Source of the DNA: SZUA-430 sp964483585
GTDB lineage: Bacteria > Pseudomonadota > Alphaproteobacteria > Micropepsales > Micropepsaceae
Assembly (NCBI GenBank): GCA_964483585.1
Contig: CAZABH010000003.1
Span: forward strand, 65,277-129,276
Length of the DNA: 64,000 nt
Direction: 5' to 3'
Below the pieces are notes generated by a model, which was not told the origin of the DNA, ran no database searches, and worked only from the letters and a program-made list of their open reading frames with translations. This document shows, piece by piece, positions 41,188-49,890 of the stretch. The position numbers and the translations under genes were made by a program. Numbering within the stretch: the stretch's first letter is position 1; each line of letters starts with the position of its first letter.

Positions 41188-41910
41188 GTGAGATACATCG
41201 CAGCCCTTCTTGTTAACCTTACCTTCGTCTCAACGGCGGCTTTCGCCGGAAGCGCCGGCCCGCTGCCGCTCAAGCAGGTCATTGCGGATACGATCGCAGC
41301 GAGGGTGCCCGCACCCGGTAGATACGAGGTGAGCTTCGCGATATCCGATGAAGCCCTCGAGCACAGCCTGCAGAATGGCAGGAACAGAAAACTTGAGCGT
41401 CTCACATACAACCCGGGAACGCAGTCCTTCAACGCAACCTTCATCTACCGGAATGACCTCGGAAACGATGAGCGCGTGACACTGTCCGGGTCGGCTTATG
41501 CAGTGATCGGCGTACCGACATTGACGCAGGACATCGTCGCCGGTGAACCGGTAGCAACGGCCAGCCTGTCCACCATCGACGTACCAGCGGCACGCGTTTC
41601 CAACGCAATGATCACAGCCCCGGAGGCGATCATTGGCCAGATCGCACGTCGGCCTATCAGAGCCAACACACCCCTTTTCGCATCGGACTTCACAAAGCCG
41701 GTTCTGATCCGCAAAGGCGACACCATCACCATCCTGGCCGAAATGCCGGGCATCCGGATCTCGGCGCAGGGCAAGGCCATGACTAACGGCGCCAAAGGTG
41801 ACGTTATCAGCTTCATGAACACATCCTCGCGCCGCACGGTCGAGGCCCGGATCATCGACTCCGGCACCGCGATCATCACCTCATCGGCACGCACTGTTGC
41901 AGCGAACTGA
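41188..41910 (+). CDS. flgA: Flagellar P-ring assembly chaperone FlgA
   Basis: A 240-aa periplasmic chaperone for P-ring formation. It has a signal peptide (MRYIAALLVNLTFVSTAAFA) and the C-terminal SAF-like domain, with DIVAGEPVATASLSTIDVPAARV and RPIRANTPLFASDFTKPVLIRKGDTITILAEMPGIRISAQGKAM. The start is GTG 41188. It is followed 13 bp later by flgH. Confidence 0.93.
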   Translation: MRYIAALLVNLTFVSTAAFAGSAGPLPLKQVIADTIAARVPAPGRYEVSFAISDEALEHSLQNGRNRKLERLTYNPGTQSFNATFIYRNDLGNDERVTLSGSAYAVIGVPTLTQDIVAGEPVATASLSTIDVPAARVSNAMITAPEAIIGQIARRPIRANTPLFASDFTKPVLIRKGDTITILAEMPGIRISAQGKAMTNGAKGDVISFMNTSSRRTVEARIIDSGTAIITSSARTVAAN

Positions 41911-41923
41911 AGAAAGGAAAAAA

Positions 41924-42670
41924 ATGAACAGGACACGCGTCACAGCAACCCTGATCTTCTGTCTGGCAGTGACAGGATGCTCGACAGTCGACCGCCTGAA
42001 CGCCATAGGGCAGGCACCCGCCATGACCCCGATCCTTGATCCACGCGACAGAACCGGGGACAAGACGATCACCATGCCAATGCCACGCCAGGAGACACAG
42101 ATACGCCAGGCCAACTCTCTCTGGGCAGCGGGTGCCCGCTCCTTCTTCAAGGATCAGCGCGCCTCGAAGATCGGCGACATCGTCACGGTGATGATCGACA
42201 TCTCTGACAAGGCCGAGCTCTCGAACCAGACCACACGCACCCGGACGTCAGAGGAGTCTGCAAGCATCAATAACCTTCTGGGCCTCGAGAACACGCTTGG
42301 CCAGAAGCTGCTACCCGATGGCTTCTCGCCGGAAGCTGCTCTTGACCTTGGAGCAGACTCGACCGCCTCGGGACAGGGCTCTGTAAACCGGAAGGAAAAG
42401 GTCGAACTGACCGTCGCTGCGGTCGTGACCCAAGTCCTGCCCAACGGCAACCTTGTCATCCAGGGTCACCAGGAAGTCAGGATCAATTTCGAACTGCGGG
42501 AACTCTCGGTATCCGGCATCGTCCGCCCAGAGGACATCAGCTTCATGAACGAGATCAAGCATTCTCAGATCGCCGAAGCACGCATCTCATACGGCGGACG
42601 CGGTCAGCTTACCGATGTTCAGCAGCCTCGCTATGGACAGCAAATTGTCGACATTCTGTTCCCGTTCTGA
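41924..42670 (+). CDS. flgH: Flagellar L-ring lipoprotein FlgH
   Basis: A 248-aa outer-membrane ring subunit. The lipobox LAVTGCS gives a lipidated Cys about 20 residues in. Conserved parts are NSLWAAGARSFFKDQRASKIGDIVTVMIDI, LPNGNLVIQGHQEVRINFELRELSVSGIVRPEDIS and YGGRGQLTDVQQPRYGQQIVDILFPF. ATG 41924 has AGGA 5 nt upstream. A strong bidirectional terminator follows. Confidence 0.97.
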   Translation: MNRTRVTATLIFCLAVTGCSTVDRLNAIGQAPAMTPILDPRDRTGDKTITMPMPRQETQIRQANSLWAAGARSFFKDQRASKIGDIVTVMIDISDKAELSNQTTRTRTSEESASINNLLGLENTLGQKLLPDGFSPEAALDLGADSTASGQGSVNRKEKVELTVAAVVTQVLPNGNLVIQGHQEVRINFELRELSVSGIVRPEDISFMNEIKHSQIAEARISYGGRGQLTDVQQPRYGQQIVDILFPF

Positions 42671-42700
42671 TGCCGCCACCACCGGCAGGAGAACAGGCAA

Positions 42701-42726
42701 AGGCCGGGAGCACTCCCGGCCTTTTT
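42701..42726. terminator. Bidirectional terminator between flgH and dksA
   Basis: AGGCCGGGA-GCAC-TCCCGGCCT forms a 9-bp stem followed by TTTTC on the plus strand. On the minus strand the stem is preceded by the dksA stop and followed by TTTG. It ends flgFGAH and dksA transcripts. Confidence 0.9.
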
Positions 42727-42730
42727 CTAT

Positions 42731-43147
42731 TCAATCGTCCCGGTAAACGCGCTCACGCCGCTCATGACGCTCCTGTGCTTCCAGGCTCAGGGTCGCTATC
42801 GGACGGGCCTCCAGTCGCCGGAGGCTGATGGGATCACCTGTCTCTTCGCAAAACCCGTATGTGCCCTCCTCAAGCCGACGCAGGGCAGCATCGATCTTGG
42901 ATATGAGCTTGCGTTGACGATCCCGTGTCCGCAACTCATTCGCCCTCTCGGATTCCGTCGATGCGCGATCCGCAAGGTCGGCGTGCGATAGCGTCTCTTG
43001 CGCAAGGCTGTTCAGCGTCTCCTTGGACTCCCGCAGGATCTCGTCCTTCCAGTTCAGCAGTCGCTGACGAAAATATTCTCGCTGGCGCTCATTCATGAAG
43101 GGCTCGTCTTCAGACGGCCTGTAGTCAGGAGACAGAACCACACCCAT
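42731..43147 (-). CDS. dksA: RNA polymerase-binding factor DksA
   Basis: A 138-aa secondary-channel regulator acting with ppGpp. It has the coiled coil (YFRQRLLNWKDEILRESKETLNSL...LADRASTESERANELRTRDRQRKLISKIDAALRRLEEG) with the DRAS-type tip (ADLADRAS). The C-terminal zinc finger has decayed: GFCEETGDPISLRRLEARPIATLSLEAQ keeps one Cys where E. coli DksA has four. This redox-insensitive form is common in alphaproteobacteria. It is 122 bp downstream of fliX on the same strand. Confidence 0.93.
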   Translation of the reverse strand: MGVVLSPDYRPSEDEPFMNERQREYFRQRLLNWKDEILRESKETLNSLAQETLSHADLADRASTESERANELRTRDRQRKLISKIDAALRRLEEGTYGFCEETGDPISLRRLEARPIATLSLEAQERHERRERVYRDD

Positions 43148-43268
43148 GACGCCTTACCTCTCCGCAGTCAGGAAGTTCCAAAACGCGGCGGAATATATGG
43201 TTCCACCCCGTGGTCAGCAACAACCGATTTGCGGGTCAATTTGACGACAGAGTGACACGCGCCTGCCG

Positions 43269-43691
43269 CTACCGGGCGGCCGCAAATTCAAGCTTCGCAA
43301 GCTCCACGCGTGCCCGCAGATCAATGTCATCCAGAAGCTGCGACAGCCCGGGATCGATAAAATCCTCACGCTTGACGTTGACCAGGCCAGAAAGGCGCCG
43401 CAGCGTCCCCTCGCTAATGGCCCCCTCGAGCATTCCACGACGTATTTCATCGAGCATGTCCAGCATATCCCGCCCGCGTCGAACGGCCTTGGACCGTTCA
43501 CCAGCCGGCGATGCCACGCCCTGAAGCGCCAGAAGTGCATCTACGCCAGACAAACCCGCCGCGCCCGCAACCTGTGCGAGAGGCTTCGTGTCCTGGGCGA
43601 TAACCGGAGAAAAACCTGATACCGCGCCCGCCTTGCCGCGGCCCGCGACAGGCCTATTCACATCAATCGGCTTGTTTCCGTCGACCTTCAT
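43269..43691 (-). CDS. fliX: Flagellar assembly regulator FliX
   Basis: A 140-aa protein of the FliX family, which in Caulobacter links completion of the early basal body to the sigma-54 activator FlbD. Conserved portions are the AGAAGLSGVDALLALQGV segment and DMLDMLDEIRRGMLEGAISEGTLRRLSGLV, then DPGLSQLLDDIDLRARVELAKLE. It is divergent from flgI, as I recall for Caulobacter, and fits the sigma-54 promoters found here. Confidence 0.9.
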   Translation of the reverse strand: MKVDGNKPIDVNRPVAGRGKAGAVSGFSPVIAQDTKPLAQVAGAAGLSGVDALLALQGVASPAGERSKAVRRGRDMLDMLDEIRRGMLEGAISEGTLRRLSGLVNVKREDFIDPGLSQLLDDIDLRARVELAKLEFAAAR

Positions 43692-43771
43692 TGGCCCGTC
43701 AATGCCCTCTCTGGCTAAAAGAACTTCGACACAACAATGAAGCAGCGCGGTTAAGACCGGCTGAAAAAGCT

Positions 43772-43787
43772 GGGCAGATTATGCCCG
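43772..43787. promoter_or_regulatory. Candidate FlbD-type enhancer upstream of flgI
   Basis: GGGCA-GATTA-TGCCC is a perfect inverted repeat followed by G, about 80 bp upstream of the flgI sigma-54 promoter. It shares the form (C/G)GGCA-N5-TGCCCG with the repeat before flgF. Confidence 0.5.
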
Positions 43788-43858
43788 ACCAGCGGTTTTT
43801 GCCGCACACCATGCCACCCTCAGCCCCGGTAAACCGCCCAAAACCGCGCCTTTGCGAA

Positions 43859-43874
43859 TGGCACGACCCTCGCT
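43859..43874 (+). promoter_or_regulatory. Sigma-54 promoter of flgI operon
   Basis: TGGCACGACCCTCGCT keeps TGGCACG and GC with exact GG-N10-GC spacing (GG 43860-43861, GC 43872-43873); TCGCT replaces TTGCT. It ends about 52 nt before the flgI ATG, the same distance as in flgF. Confidence 0.78.
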
Positions 43875-43926
43875 TTGCAAACAGCAAGGACACGTGCGCT
43901 CAGAAAGAGAACGGAAAGTTAAACCC

Positions 43927-45036
43927 ATGCATCGCCTCTTCGGAGCCCTTCTGGGCCTTGCAATCCTGGCGGCCGCCGCGCCCGGCGTTTACGCGTACTC
44001 GCGCATCAAGGACATCACCGATATCGAGGGCGTCCGCGAGAACCAGCTCGTGGGCTATGGCCTCGTCGTTGGTCTGAATGGAACCGGTGACAGCTTGAGA
44101 AACGCACCCGGCACTCAGCAAAGCCTCCAGGCCATGCTGGAGCGCCTCGGCATCAACACACGCGGAACCAACATATCGAGCGGCAACGTGGCCGCAGTCC
44201 TCGTGACGGCCAATCTCCCACCGTTTGCGACGCAGGGAACACGGATCGACGTGACCGTCAGCGCGATCGGCGATGCCAAGAACCTCCAGGGCGGCACATT
44301 GCTGGCGACCCCGCTCCTCGGTGCAGACGGCAACGTCTACGCCGTATCCCAGGGCCAGATCGCCATCAACGGCTTCTCGGCGCAAGGACAGGCCGCATCA
44401 GTCACCAAGGGCGTACCAACAGCGGGCCGCATTGCCGCAGGCGCCATTGTCGAGCGGGAAGTTGCCTTTGATCTCGCCGCCATGCGCTCTCTGCGTCTTT
44501 CATTGCGCAACCCCGACTTCACCACCGCGCGACGCGTCACGGACGCAATCAACACGTTCATGGGCTCTCCGGTTGCCGTAGCAGCCGACCCGGCGACCGT
44601 GCGCCTGACCATTCCGTCGACCGCATCGGGAAACATCGTGGGTCTGCTCACCGACATCGAACAACTCAGGGTGCAACCTGATCAGCCTGCGAAAGTACTC
44701 ATCGATGAGGCATCAGGGATCATCGTCATGGGCGCCGACGTCCGGATATCTGCCGTAGCTATCGCCCAGGGCAACCTCACCATCCGCGTCACGGAATTGC
44801 CCGAAGTGTCGCAACCAGACCCGTTCAGCGGCGGCGAAACAACGGTCGTGCCCACAACTGAAATCAATGTCGACGAGCAGTCCGACCGCAAGCTCGCCGT
44901 GTTGAAATCAGGTGTCAGCCTGCAGCAACTCGTCAATGGCTTGAATGCCCTCGGCGTAAGCCCACGCGACATGATCGCAATCCTGCAGGCCATCAAGGCG
45001 TCTGGCGCCCTGCAAGCCGAGATCGAGGTGATGTGA
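43927..45036 (+). CDS. flgI: Flagellar P-ring protein FlgI
   Basis: A 369-aa periplasmic ring subunit. It has a signal peptide (HRLFGALLGLAILAAAAPGVYA), then YSRIKDITDIEGVRENQLVGYGLVVGLNGTGDSLRNAP, VTANLPPFATQGTRIDVTVSAIGDAKNLQGGTLLATPL, and the C-terminal VSLQQLVNGLNALGVSPRDMIAILQAIKASGALQAEIEVM, all hallmarks of FlgI. The frame opens at 43852, across the sigma-54 promoter; ATG 43927 is right for the signal peptide. Confidence 0.98.
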   Translation: MHRLFGALLGLAILAAAAPGVYAYSRIKDITDIEGVRENQLVGYGLVVGLNGTGDSLRNAPGTQQSLQAMLERLGINTRGTNISSGNVAAVLVTANLPPFATQGTRIDVTVSAIGDAKNLQGGTLLATPLLGADGNVYAVSQGQIAINGFSAQGQAASVTKGVPTAGRIAAGAIVEREVAFDLAAMRSLRLSLRNPDFTTARRVTDAINTFMGSPVAVAADPATVRLTIPSTASGNIVGLLTDIEQLRVQPDQPAKVLIDEASGIIVMGADVRISAVAIAQGNLTIRVTELPEVSQPDPFSGGETTVVPTTEINVDEQSDRKLAVLKSGVSLQQLVNGLNALGVSPRDMIAILQAIKASGALQAEIEVM

Positions 45037-45037
45037 C

Positions 45038-45343
45038 ATGACGACCATTCCTTTTGACGCAGCAAGATTGCAGATGTCGCATGCACCAGCTTCCACCGTC
45101 ATGGGTCGCAAGCTGGAAGAAGGCGCGCAGGAATTCGAAGGCATCTTCATCGCCCAAATGCTGGAAACCGCCTGGTCAACTGTTCCCACGGATGGCGTCA
45201 CTGGTGGCGGCATGGGTGAAAGCATATTCCGATCACTGATGATCCAGGACATCGGCCAGCAGATGGCCCGCCAGGGCGGTATCGGGCTCGCACCACACAT
45301 TCAGGCTGAACTCCTCAAGATGCAGGAAGGCAGAAATCCGTGA
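45038..45343 (+). CDS. flgJ: Rod-binding protein, FlgJ N-terminal type (CheL-like)
   Basis: A 101-aa protein with only the rod-capping domain of FlgJ and no glucosaminidase domain, as usual in alphaproteobacteria. The signature is ARKLEEGAQEFEGIFIAQMLETAW-like (here MGRKLEEGAQEFEGIFIAQM) and GGGMGESIFRSLMIQDIGQQMARQGGIGLA. It begins 1 bp after flgI and overlaps the next gene by 4 bp. A separate muramidase is expected elsewhere. Confidence 0.9.
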   Translation: MTTIPFDAARLQMSHAPASTVMGRKLEEGAQEFEGIFIAQMLETAWSTVPTDGVTGGGMGESIFRSLMIQDIGQQMARQGGIGLAPHIQAELLKMQEGRNP

Positions 45344-45774
45344 ACACGCATGTCGAACGCGCCGAAGGCCTGCTGTCTCTGGCGATCCGCCTGACCAGCA
45401 TGATCGAGGAGGATTCTGCAATCCTGCGCACACGTCGGCCAGCGCAACTGGCAGGCCGGCAATCCGAGCGCGAAGCCTTGATGCTGCACTATGCCAGGGC
45501 GGTCAGTGACTTCCGCAAGTCCCATGTAAAGGGAGCACTGCCAACGCCCCTCAAGCAGAAAATGGACAAGGCAACCGAAAAGTTGATGACGGCAATCCGC
45601 GAGCATAACCGCCTGCTGACCCGCTTCCGACATGTCACCGAGGGAATGCTGAAGGCCGTTGCAGACGTCGTGATCGCCCGGGAAACACCCTCTGTCTACG
45701 CAAAATCCGGCGCCTTCGCCAGCACGACAGGAAACCACCGTGCTTCGGCCCTGACCCTTAATCAGGCAGTCTGA
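45340..45774 (+). CDS. FlgN-like flagellar protein
   Basis: A 144-aa, largely alpha-helical protein (VERAEGLLSLAIRLTSMIEEDSAILRTRRPAQLAGRQSEREALMLHYARAV, then LMTAIREHNRLLTRFRHVTEGMLKAVADV). The helical layout and position after flgI-flgJ match the FlgN family of export chaperones for hook-associated proteins. The start is GTG 45340, overlapping the flgJ stop. The family call is moderate because sequence conservation is low. Confidence 0.65.
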   Translation: MNTHVERAEGLLSLAIRLTSMIEEDSAILRTRRPAQLAGRQSEREALMLHYARAVSDFRKSHVKGALPTPLKQKMDKATEKLMTAIREHNRLLTRFRHVTEGMLKAVADVVIARETPSVYAKSGAFASTTGNHRASALTLNQAV

Positions 45775-45785
45775 AGAAAACCGCG

Positions 45786-48395
45786 TCAGCGGGAAAAAAG
45801 CGCGCTCTGATACGAGTTGAGCGCCCGCTGATCCAGCGATGACAATGTGCGCATATTCGTTCCCGTAATTGTCATGTACGCCGTCTTGACAGTTTCGATC
45901 GCAGATCCAAGCTGATAGGTCAGAGTTTTCGACTTCAGCTTGTCTTCGAGATTCATGGCCGATTCAAGCCCAAGCGAAAAGCGTCGCATCGATGCAGCCG
46001 TGGATGCGGTCTGCTTGTTGGCATCTAGCTTGAGCGGCTCAAGACCAAGCCCCGCCAGCGCATCGAGGCCTGCGCTGCCGGCTATCAACTCAATCGTGTT
46101 TCCTTCCTTGGCCGAGATCTTGATACCATCCCCAGCAGTGCGCGACACGACCGCTGTGCCCTTCAGCAAAAGCGCATTGTTCACTCGCAACGCCAGCGAT
46201 CGCATCGTATCCCCAGCCTCCACCGTGATCTTGAGACGGTTGCCATCATTGACACGAATGAAGAAATGGTCACCTGCGCGAACACTGGACCCGGCAGTAA
46301 TCAATCTGGACTCATCGAACGAGACCTGTCCACGCGGCAGTCCAAGCCGATCAAGCACCGAGGCACCCTGCGCATCCACTGAGACGGTGTTGGCTGCACT
46401 GAACGCGCCCACACTCTGGAACTGATGGGTCCACTGGACAACGCCCGCAGCGTCGATTTTTCGAACATAGGCATCGGGATCTGCAGGAGAACTGGAACCA
46501 TCCAGACTTCCTGTCGTCGAGCCCGTCACATACACCGCTCCGTTCTTTGCCGCGAGGCCAATCGCGCTGTCTTGCCCACCCGTCCCGACATAGGTCGTAT
46601 AGGCGACCGCAGCCATTCCGCCTGAATCATCGATCCGCGTAACAAACCCGTCTGATCCGCCAGCATGGGCTGTCACGATGGCAGCCGTGCCACCAGCATC
46701 AAGGTTCGCATTGGTGGTTGAACCGGCCACATAGACGTTTGCACCATCGACAGCGACCGCCCCGACACTTCCCTGCCCGACCTGCCCGAGGTTGATGCTC
46801 CATACTGGATCCGAAGTTCCATCTCCAAGAGCGATCTTTCGAACCATGGCATTGCCATCTTCGACCGAACTGACGACCGCATGCCCGTCCGCAGTAATGG
46901 CGACCCCCGTGGCTCGGTCGCTTGAAGCGCCACCAAACTGCCGGACCCATTCAAGACTGCCGGCAGCAGACAGCTTCATGACATAGGCATCCGTGCCACC
47001 CGCATGGGACACGGAGGACGACATGGCTGACGACGTCTGGCCAGCCACAAGAAGCGACCCGTCTGTTGCAAAAGCAATCGCATTGGCCGCATCATCCGTC
47101 ACAGGAGCAACCTGGCGGGCGAACAACTCCTTGCCTGTCGTGTCGAATTTCGCAACGAAACTGTCCCCGGATCCACCAACAGAAGAGGCAACAAGACGGT
47201 CGGTGATGCGCCCCGCGATCGCGACATTCCCATCGCCATCCGTTGCCACGGCGAAGCCGGAGGCTTCCCTCGACGACCCTAGAAGCCGTGACCAGACCAA
47301 CTGTCCGGCAGCATCGTATTTGCGAAGGTAAACATCCTGAGTGCCCTGAACGATCCCACTGCCGAGGTTCTCGGTAGTACTGCCAACAACGTAAACATTC
47401 CCGCGGGAATCCGTTGCGGTACCCCTGACATCGACCGCCCCGCCTGCCACCGAAATTTTCTTCGAGAACGCAGCCGTAGCAGAAACGGTATCATCTGTGA
47501 GCTTGGTCAGCACACCGGATCGGTCCCTGGTTCCCCCAACAACAGCGCCAACATAAACCGCAGGCTTCGTCTGCTCGGCCTCGAAGGCAAGCCGCTCTGT
47601 CGCAACGGTCTGGATCGACAGCGCGATCTTTTTCGGATCAGTGATGAGCCGCCCGTTCTCGACAGTACGTGTGAATCGCGACGCAGCACCAGCCTGCTCG
47701 AGTTTGCCATTCATGTAGGCAACGAGACTGTCGATCGAAATCGGCCCCGAGATCTCGGAAAGATCCATCGAAACGTTGAGATCACCTGAGGTCTTGGAAA
47801 CCCTTACACTGAACCGCTCCGAACCGGTCAAGCCCGCAATCGGATCAGTGGTCTGGCCGGTAACAATAGTAGCTCCGGTATAGACCGATGGCGTTCGCGC
47901 CTTGCGAAAGCCTGTATCAACACTGGACACCTGCGAGCCGAAGCCCACCGTGAGATCTTCAAAGCCTCGCTCGGCCAGGAACGTCTTGATCTCCGCCAAC
48001 CCGCTGACAAAACGCTTGTTCAGGCCATTCCGCTCAGTAGGCGGAACCGAGTCGATGGCAGAACGGTTTGCAAGGGCTTGCAGGCGGGAAAGCCCTGTAT
48101 AAAGCGCAAAGAGCTTCTTGTGATCCGCATCTACACCTGGACGATTGATGGCATTATCCGACAGATCCATGAAGGATCGCGCAGCCATTGCATCGTTCAG
48201 TTTGGCAATGTCGGTAGTCAGGGGGTTCCGCTGCAGCCAGGGCGCAAACTGCACGGAAACGGGCGGAGCCTTGCGACCAACGGCTTGAACAGCAGGCGCG
48301 ACCGGCAACTTAGCGCGATAGTAGTTCATCAGAACCGACATATCGAAGCCGGAGCTGCTACCGCCAAGAAGATTGAGACCGATGAAACCGCCCAT
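45786..48395 (-). CDS. FlaEY-like flagellar protein with beta-propeller insertion
   Basis: An 869-aa protein. The N-terminal ~300 residues are mostly helical and include segments like IDSLVAYMNGKLEQAG. Residues about 300-660 hold at least six SBBP propeller blades (DSRGNVYVVGST, DGDGNVAIAGRI, DGANVYVAGST, KNGAVYVTGST). The C-terminal ~200 residues have a hook-IN-like unit (TVEAGDTMRSLALRVNNALLLKG...IELIAGSAG) and a long helix at the end (LSSLDQRALNSYQSALF), as in axial proteins. It recalls Caulobacter FlaEY, which affects flagellin expression or filament assembly, but I cannot confirm homology. It lacks a signal peptide. Confidence 0.6.
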   Translation of the reverse strand: MGGFIGLNLLGGSSSGFDMSVLMNYYRAKLPVAPAVQAVGRKAPPVSVQFAPWLQRNPLTTDIAKLNDAMAARSFMDLSDNAINRPGVDADHKKLFALYTGLSRLQALANRSAIDSVPPTERNGLNKRFVSGLAEIKTFLAERGFEDLTVGFGSQVSSVDTGFRKARTPSVYTGATIVTGQTTDPIAGLTGSERFSVRVSKTSGDLNVSMDLSEISGPISIDSLVAYMNGKLEQAGAASRFTRTVENGRLITDPKKIALSIQTVATERLAFEAEQTKPAVYVGAVVGGTRDRSGVLTKLTDDTVSATAAFSKKISVAGGAVDVRGTATDSRGNVYVVGSTTENLGSGIVQGTQDVYLRKYDAAGQLVWSRLLGSSREASGFAVATDGDGNVAIAGRITDRLVASSVGGSGDSFVAKFDTTGKELFARQVAPVTDDAANAIAFATDGSLLVAGQTSSAMSSSVSHAGGTDAYVMKLSAAGSLEWVRQFGGASSDRATGVAITADGHAVVSSVEDGNAMVRKIALGDGTSDPVWSINLGQVGQGSVGAVAVDGANVYVAGSTTNANLDAGGTAAIVTAHAGGSDGFVTRIDDSGGMAAVAYTTYVGTGGQDSAIGLAAKNGAVYVTGSTTGSLDGSSSPADPDAYVRKIDAAGVVQWTHQFQSVGAFSAANTVSVDAQGASVLDRLGLPRGQVSFDESRLITAGSSVRAGDHFFIRVNDGNRLKITVEAGDTMRSLALRVNNALLLKGTAVVSRTAGDGIKISAKEGNTIELIAGSAGLDALAGLGLEPLKLDANKQTASTAASMRRFSLGLESAMNLEDKLKSKTLTYQLGSAIETVKTAYMTITGTNMRTLSSLDQRALNSYQSALFSR

Positions 48396-48432
48396 GACAC
48401 CGCATGATCCGGCACAAGACCTTAAGGGCGTG

Positions 48433-49812
48433 CTACCGCTGCTCGAGTCTCATGGCCGTGTCGACCGGCTGTTCAGAAAGTCTTAACGGTTTGAACAGAG
48501 TGACACCATCCCGGGACACGGTTAGAAGCGCAAATCGTTTTCCCGAGACCCGCTCACTTTTTAGTAGCTGGCGCAGGGTCTGCTTCCCGGAGACGCCACG
48601 TTGGCCAATTTCGACGAGAAGGTCCCCAGGCCGCACGTCGGCCTCGGCAGCAGGTGTAGCCGGCTCCACCTCGCGGACTAAGACCCCGTGGCTTGAGGAT
48701 CCCAGTCCCAGGCGACTACGCAAGGCGGGCGTGAGGTCCTCAACACCCAGCCCCAGAAGCAGGCTCGGGCTCTCGCGCGAGGGAGAAGGTAAAGCGGCTG
48801 GAAGAGCCCTGCCACCTGGTCGCACGCCCACAGCCAATGTCGCGTGAAAAGACTTCCCTCGGCGCAATACAGATAACCTCAGCGCCACTCCAGCCTCTTG
48901 CTCTGCGATGCGCCTTTGAAACGCGCGGGCATCCGCTACCGCTTTGCCGCCGACTTCGACGATGATGTCACCAGGTGCGATGCCTGCTTTTGCTGACGGA
49001 CCGCCTGCAACGACACTGCCAACCAAGGCCCCCGTCACGCGCTCGAGACCGAAGGCCTCAACAAGATCCGGTGTCAGATCAAGCACGCTGGCACCCACCC
49101 ATCCACGTTCCACGACCCCACGCTTGGCGAGGCGCGAAATGACAAATTTCACAGCGCTGGACGGAACCGCCAGACTTATTCCTGCAGCCCCTCCGCTGGG
49201 CGACACCAGCGCGGAATTAACCCCAACAACCTCACCTTTCAGGTTGAGCAGCGGGCCACCCGACGAACCGCGATTGATGGCTGCATCCGTCTGTATGAAG
49301 TCCTCGACGGCTTCGGTCTCGATACGTCGGTGTCGGGCACTGACGACACCCGCCGAAACACTTCCACCGAGGCCGAAGGGGCTTCCGATCGCAATCACCC
49401 AGTCGCCGGGTTGCACGTCATCCGAGCTCCCCAACGTCAGCGGTATCAACACCTTTTCCGAATGCACCCGCAGCAGCGCCAGGTCACTCGCGCGGTCCTG
49501 ACCAATCAGTCTGGCAAGCCGACGCGTTCCATCAGAGAAGGTCACATGAATTTCCCGAGCGCCCTCAATGACATGATGATTGGTAACCACAAGACCCGAC
49601 GCGTCCACGATGAACCCCGATCCAAGGGATCGACCATCGCTTTCATCCGAACGCGCTTCACGCGTCGCCGAGACGCTTACGACAGAACTCGATGCACGGC
49701 TGACCATGGCCGACAGGTTATCGGGCAACCAGCGCGCCTGACCATCGGCCGGCGACAGAACAGCGCCAGCAAAGACGAGGAAGATCACCAGAGGCAGAGC
49801 AGGCAATCGCAC
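48433..49812 (-). CDS. degP: Do-family serine endoprotease (DegP/HtrA)
   Basis: A periplasmic protease of about 459 aa. It has a signal peptide, a trypsin-like domain with catalytic His in VVTNHHVIEG, Asp in RASDLALLRV and Ser in NRGSSGGPLLN, then two PDZ domains (about 255-345 and 365-455). The frame begins at TTG 49824; I prefer GTG 49812, with GGGG 6 nt before. It follows hflC after a terminator that ends at its start region. FlaEY-like follows 37 bp later. Confidence 0.93.
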   Translation of the reverse strand: MRLPALPLVIFLVFAGAVLSPADGQARWLPDNLSAMVSRASSSVVSVSATREARSDESDGRSLGSGFIVDASGLVVTNHHVIEGAREIHVTFSDGTRRLARLIGQDRASDLALLRVHSEKVLIPLTLGSSDDVQPGDWVIAIGSPFGLGGSVSAGVVSARHRRIETEAVEDFIQTDAAINRGSSGGPLLNLKGEVVGVNSALVSPSGGAAGISLAVPSSAVKFVISRLAKRGVVERGWVGASVLDLTPDLVEAFGLERVTGALVGSVVAGGPSAKAGIAPGDIIVEVGGKAVADARAFQRRIAEQEAGVALRLSVLRRGKSFHATLAVGVRPGGRALPAALPSPSRESPSLLLGLGVEDLTPALRSRLGLGSSSHGVLVREVEPATPAAEADVRPGDLLVEIGQRGVSGKQTLRQLLKSERVSGKRFALLTVSRDGVTLFKPLRLSEQPVDTAMRLEQR

Positions 49813-49822
49813 GACAAACCCC

Positions 49823-49862
49823 AAAAAAGAAAAGCAGCGCCGACCACATGATCAGCGCTGCT
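49823..49862 (-). terminator. Intrinsic terminator after hflC, abutting degP
   Basis: On the minus strand AGCAGCGC pairs with GCGCTGCT (8 bp, 14-nt loop) followed by TTTTCTTTTTT. The T-run ends at the degP start region, so read-through or an independent promoter must supply degP. Confidence 0.85.
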
Positions 49863-49890
49863 CATGGTAAATATGAGGTTTAGACCGCGC

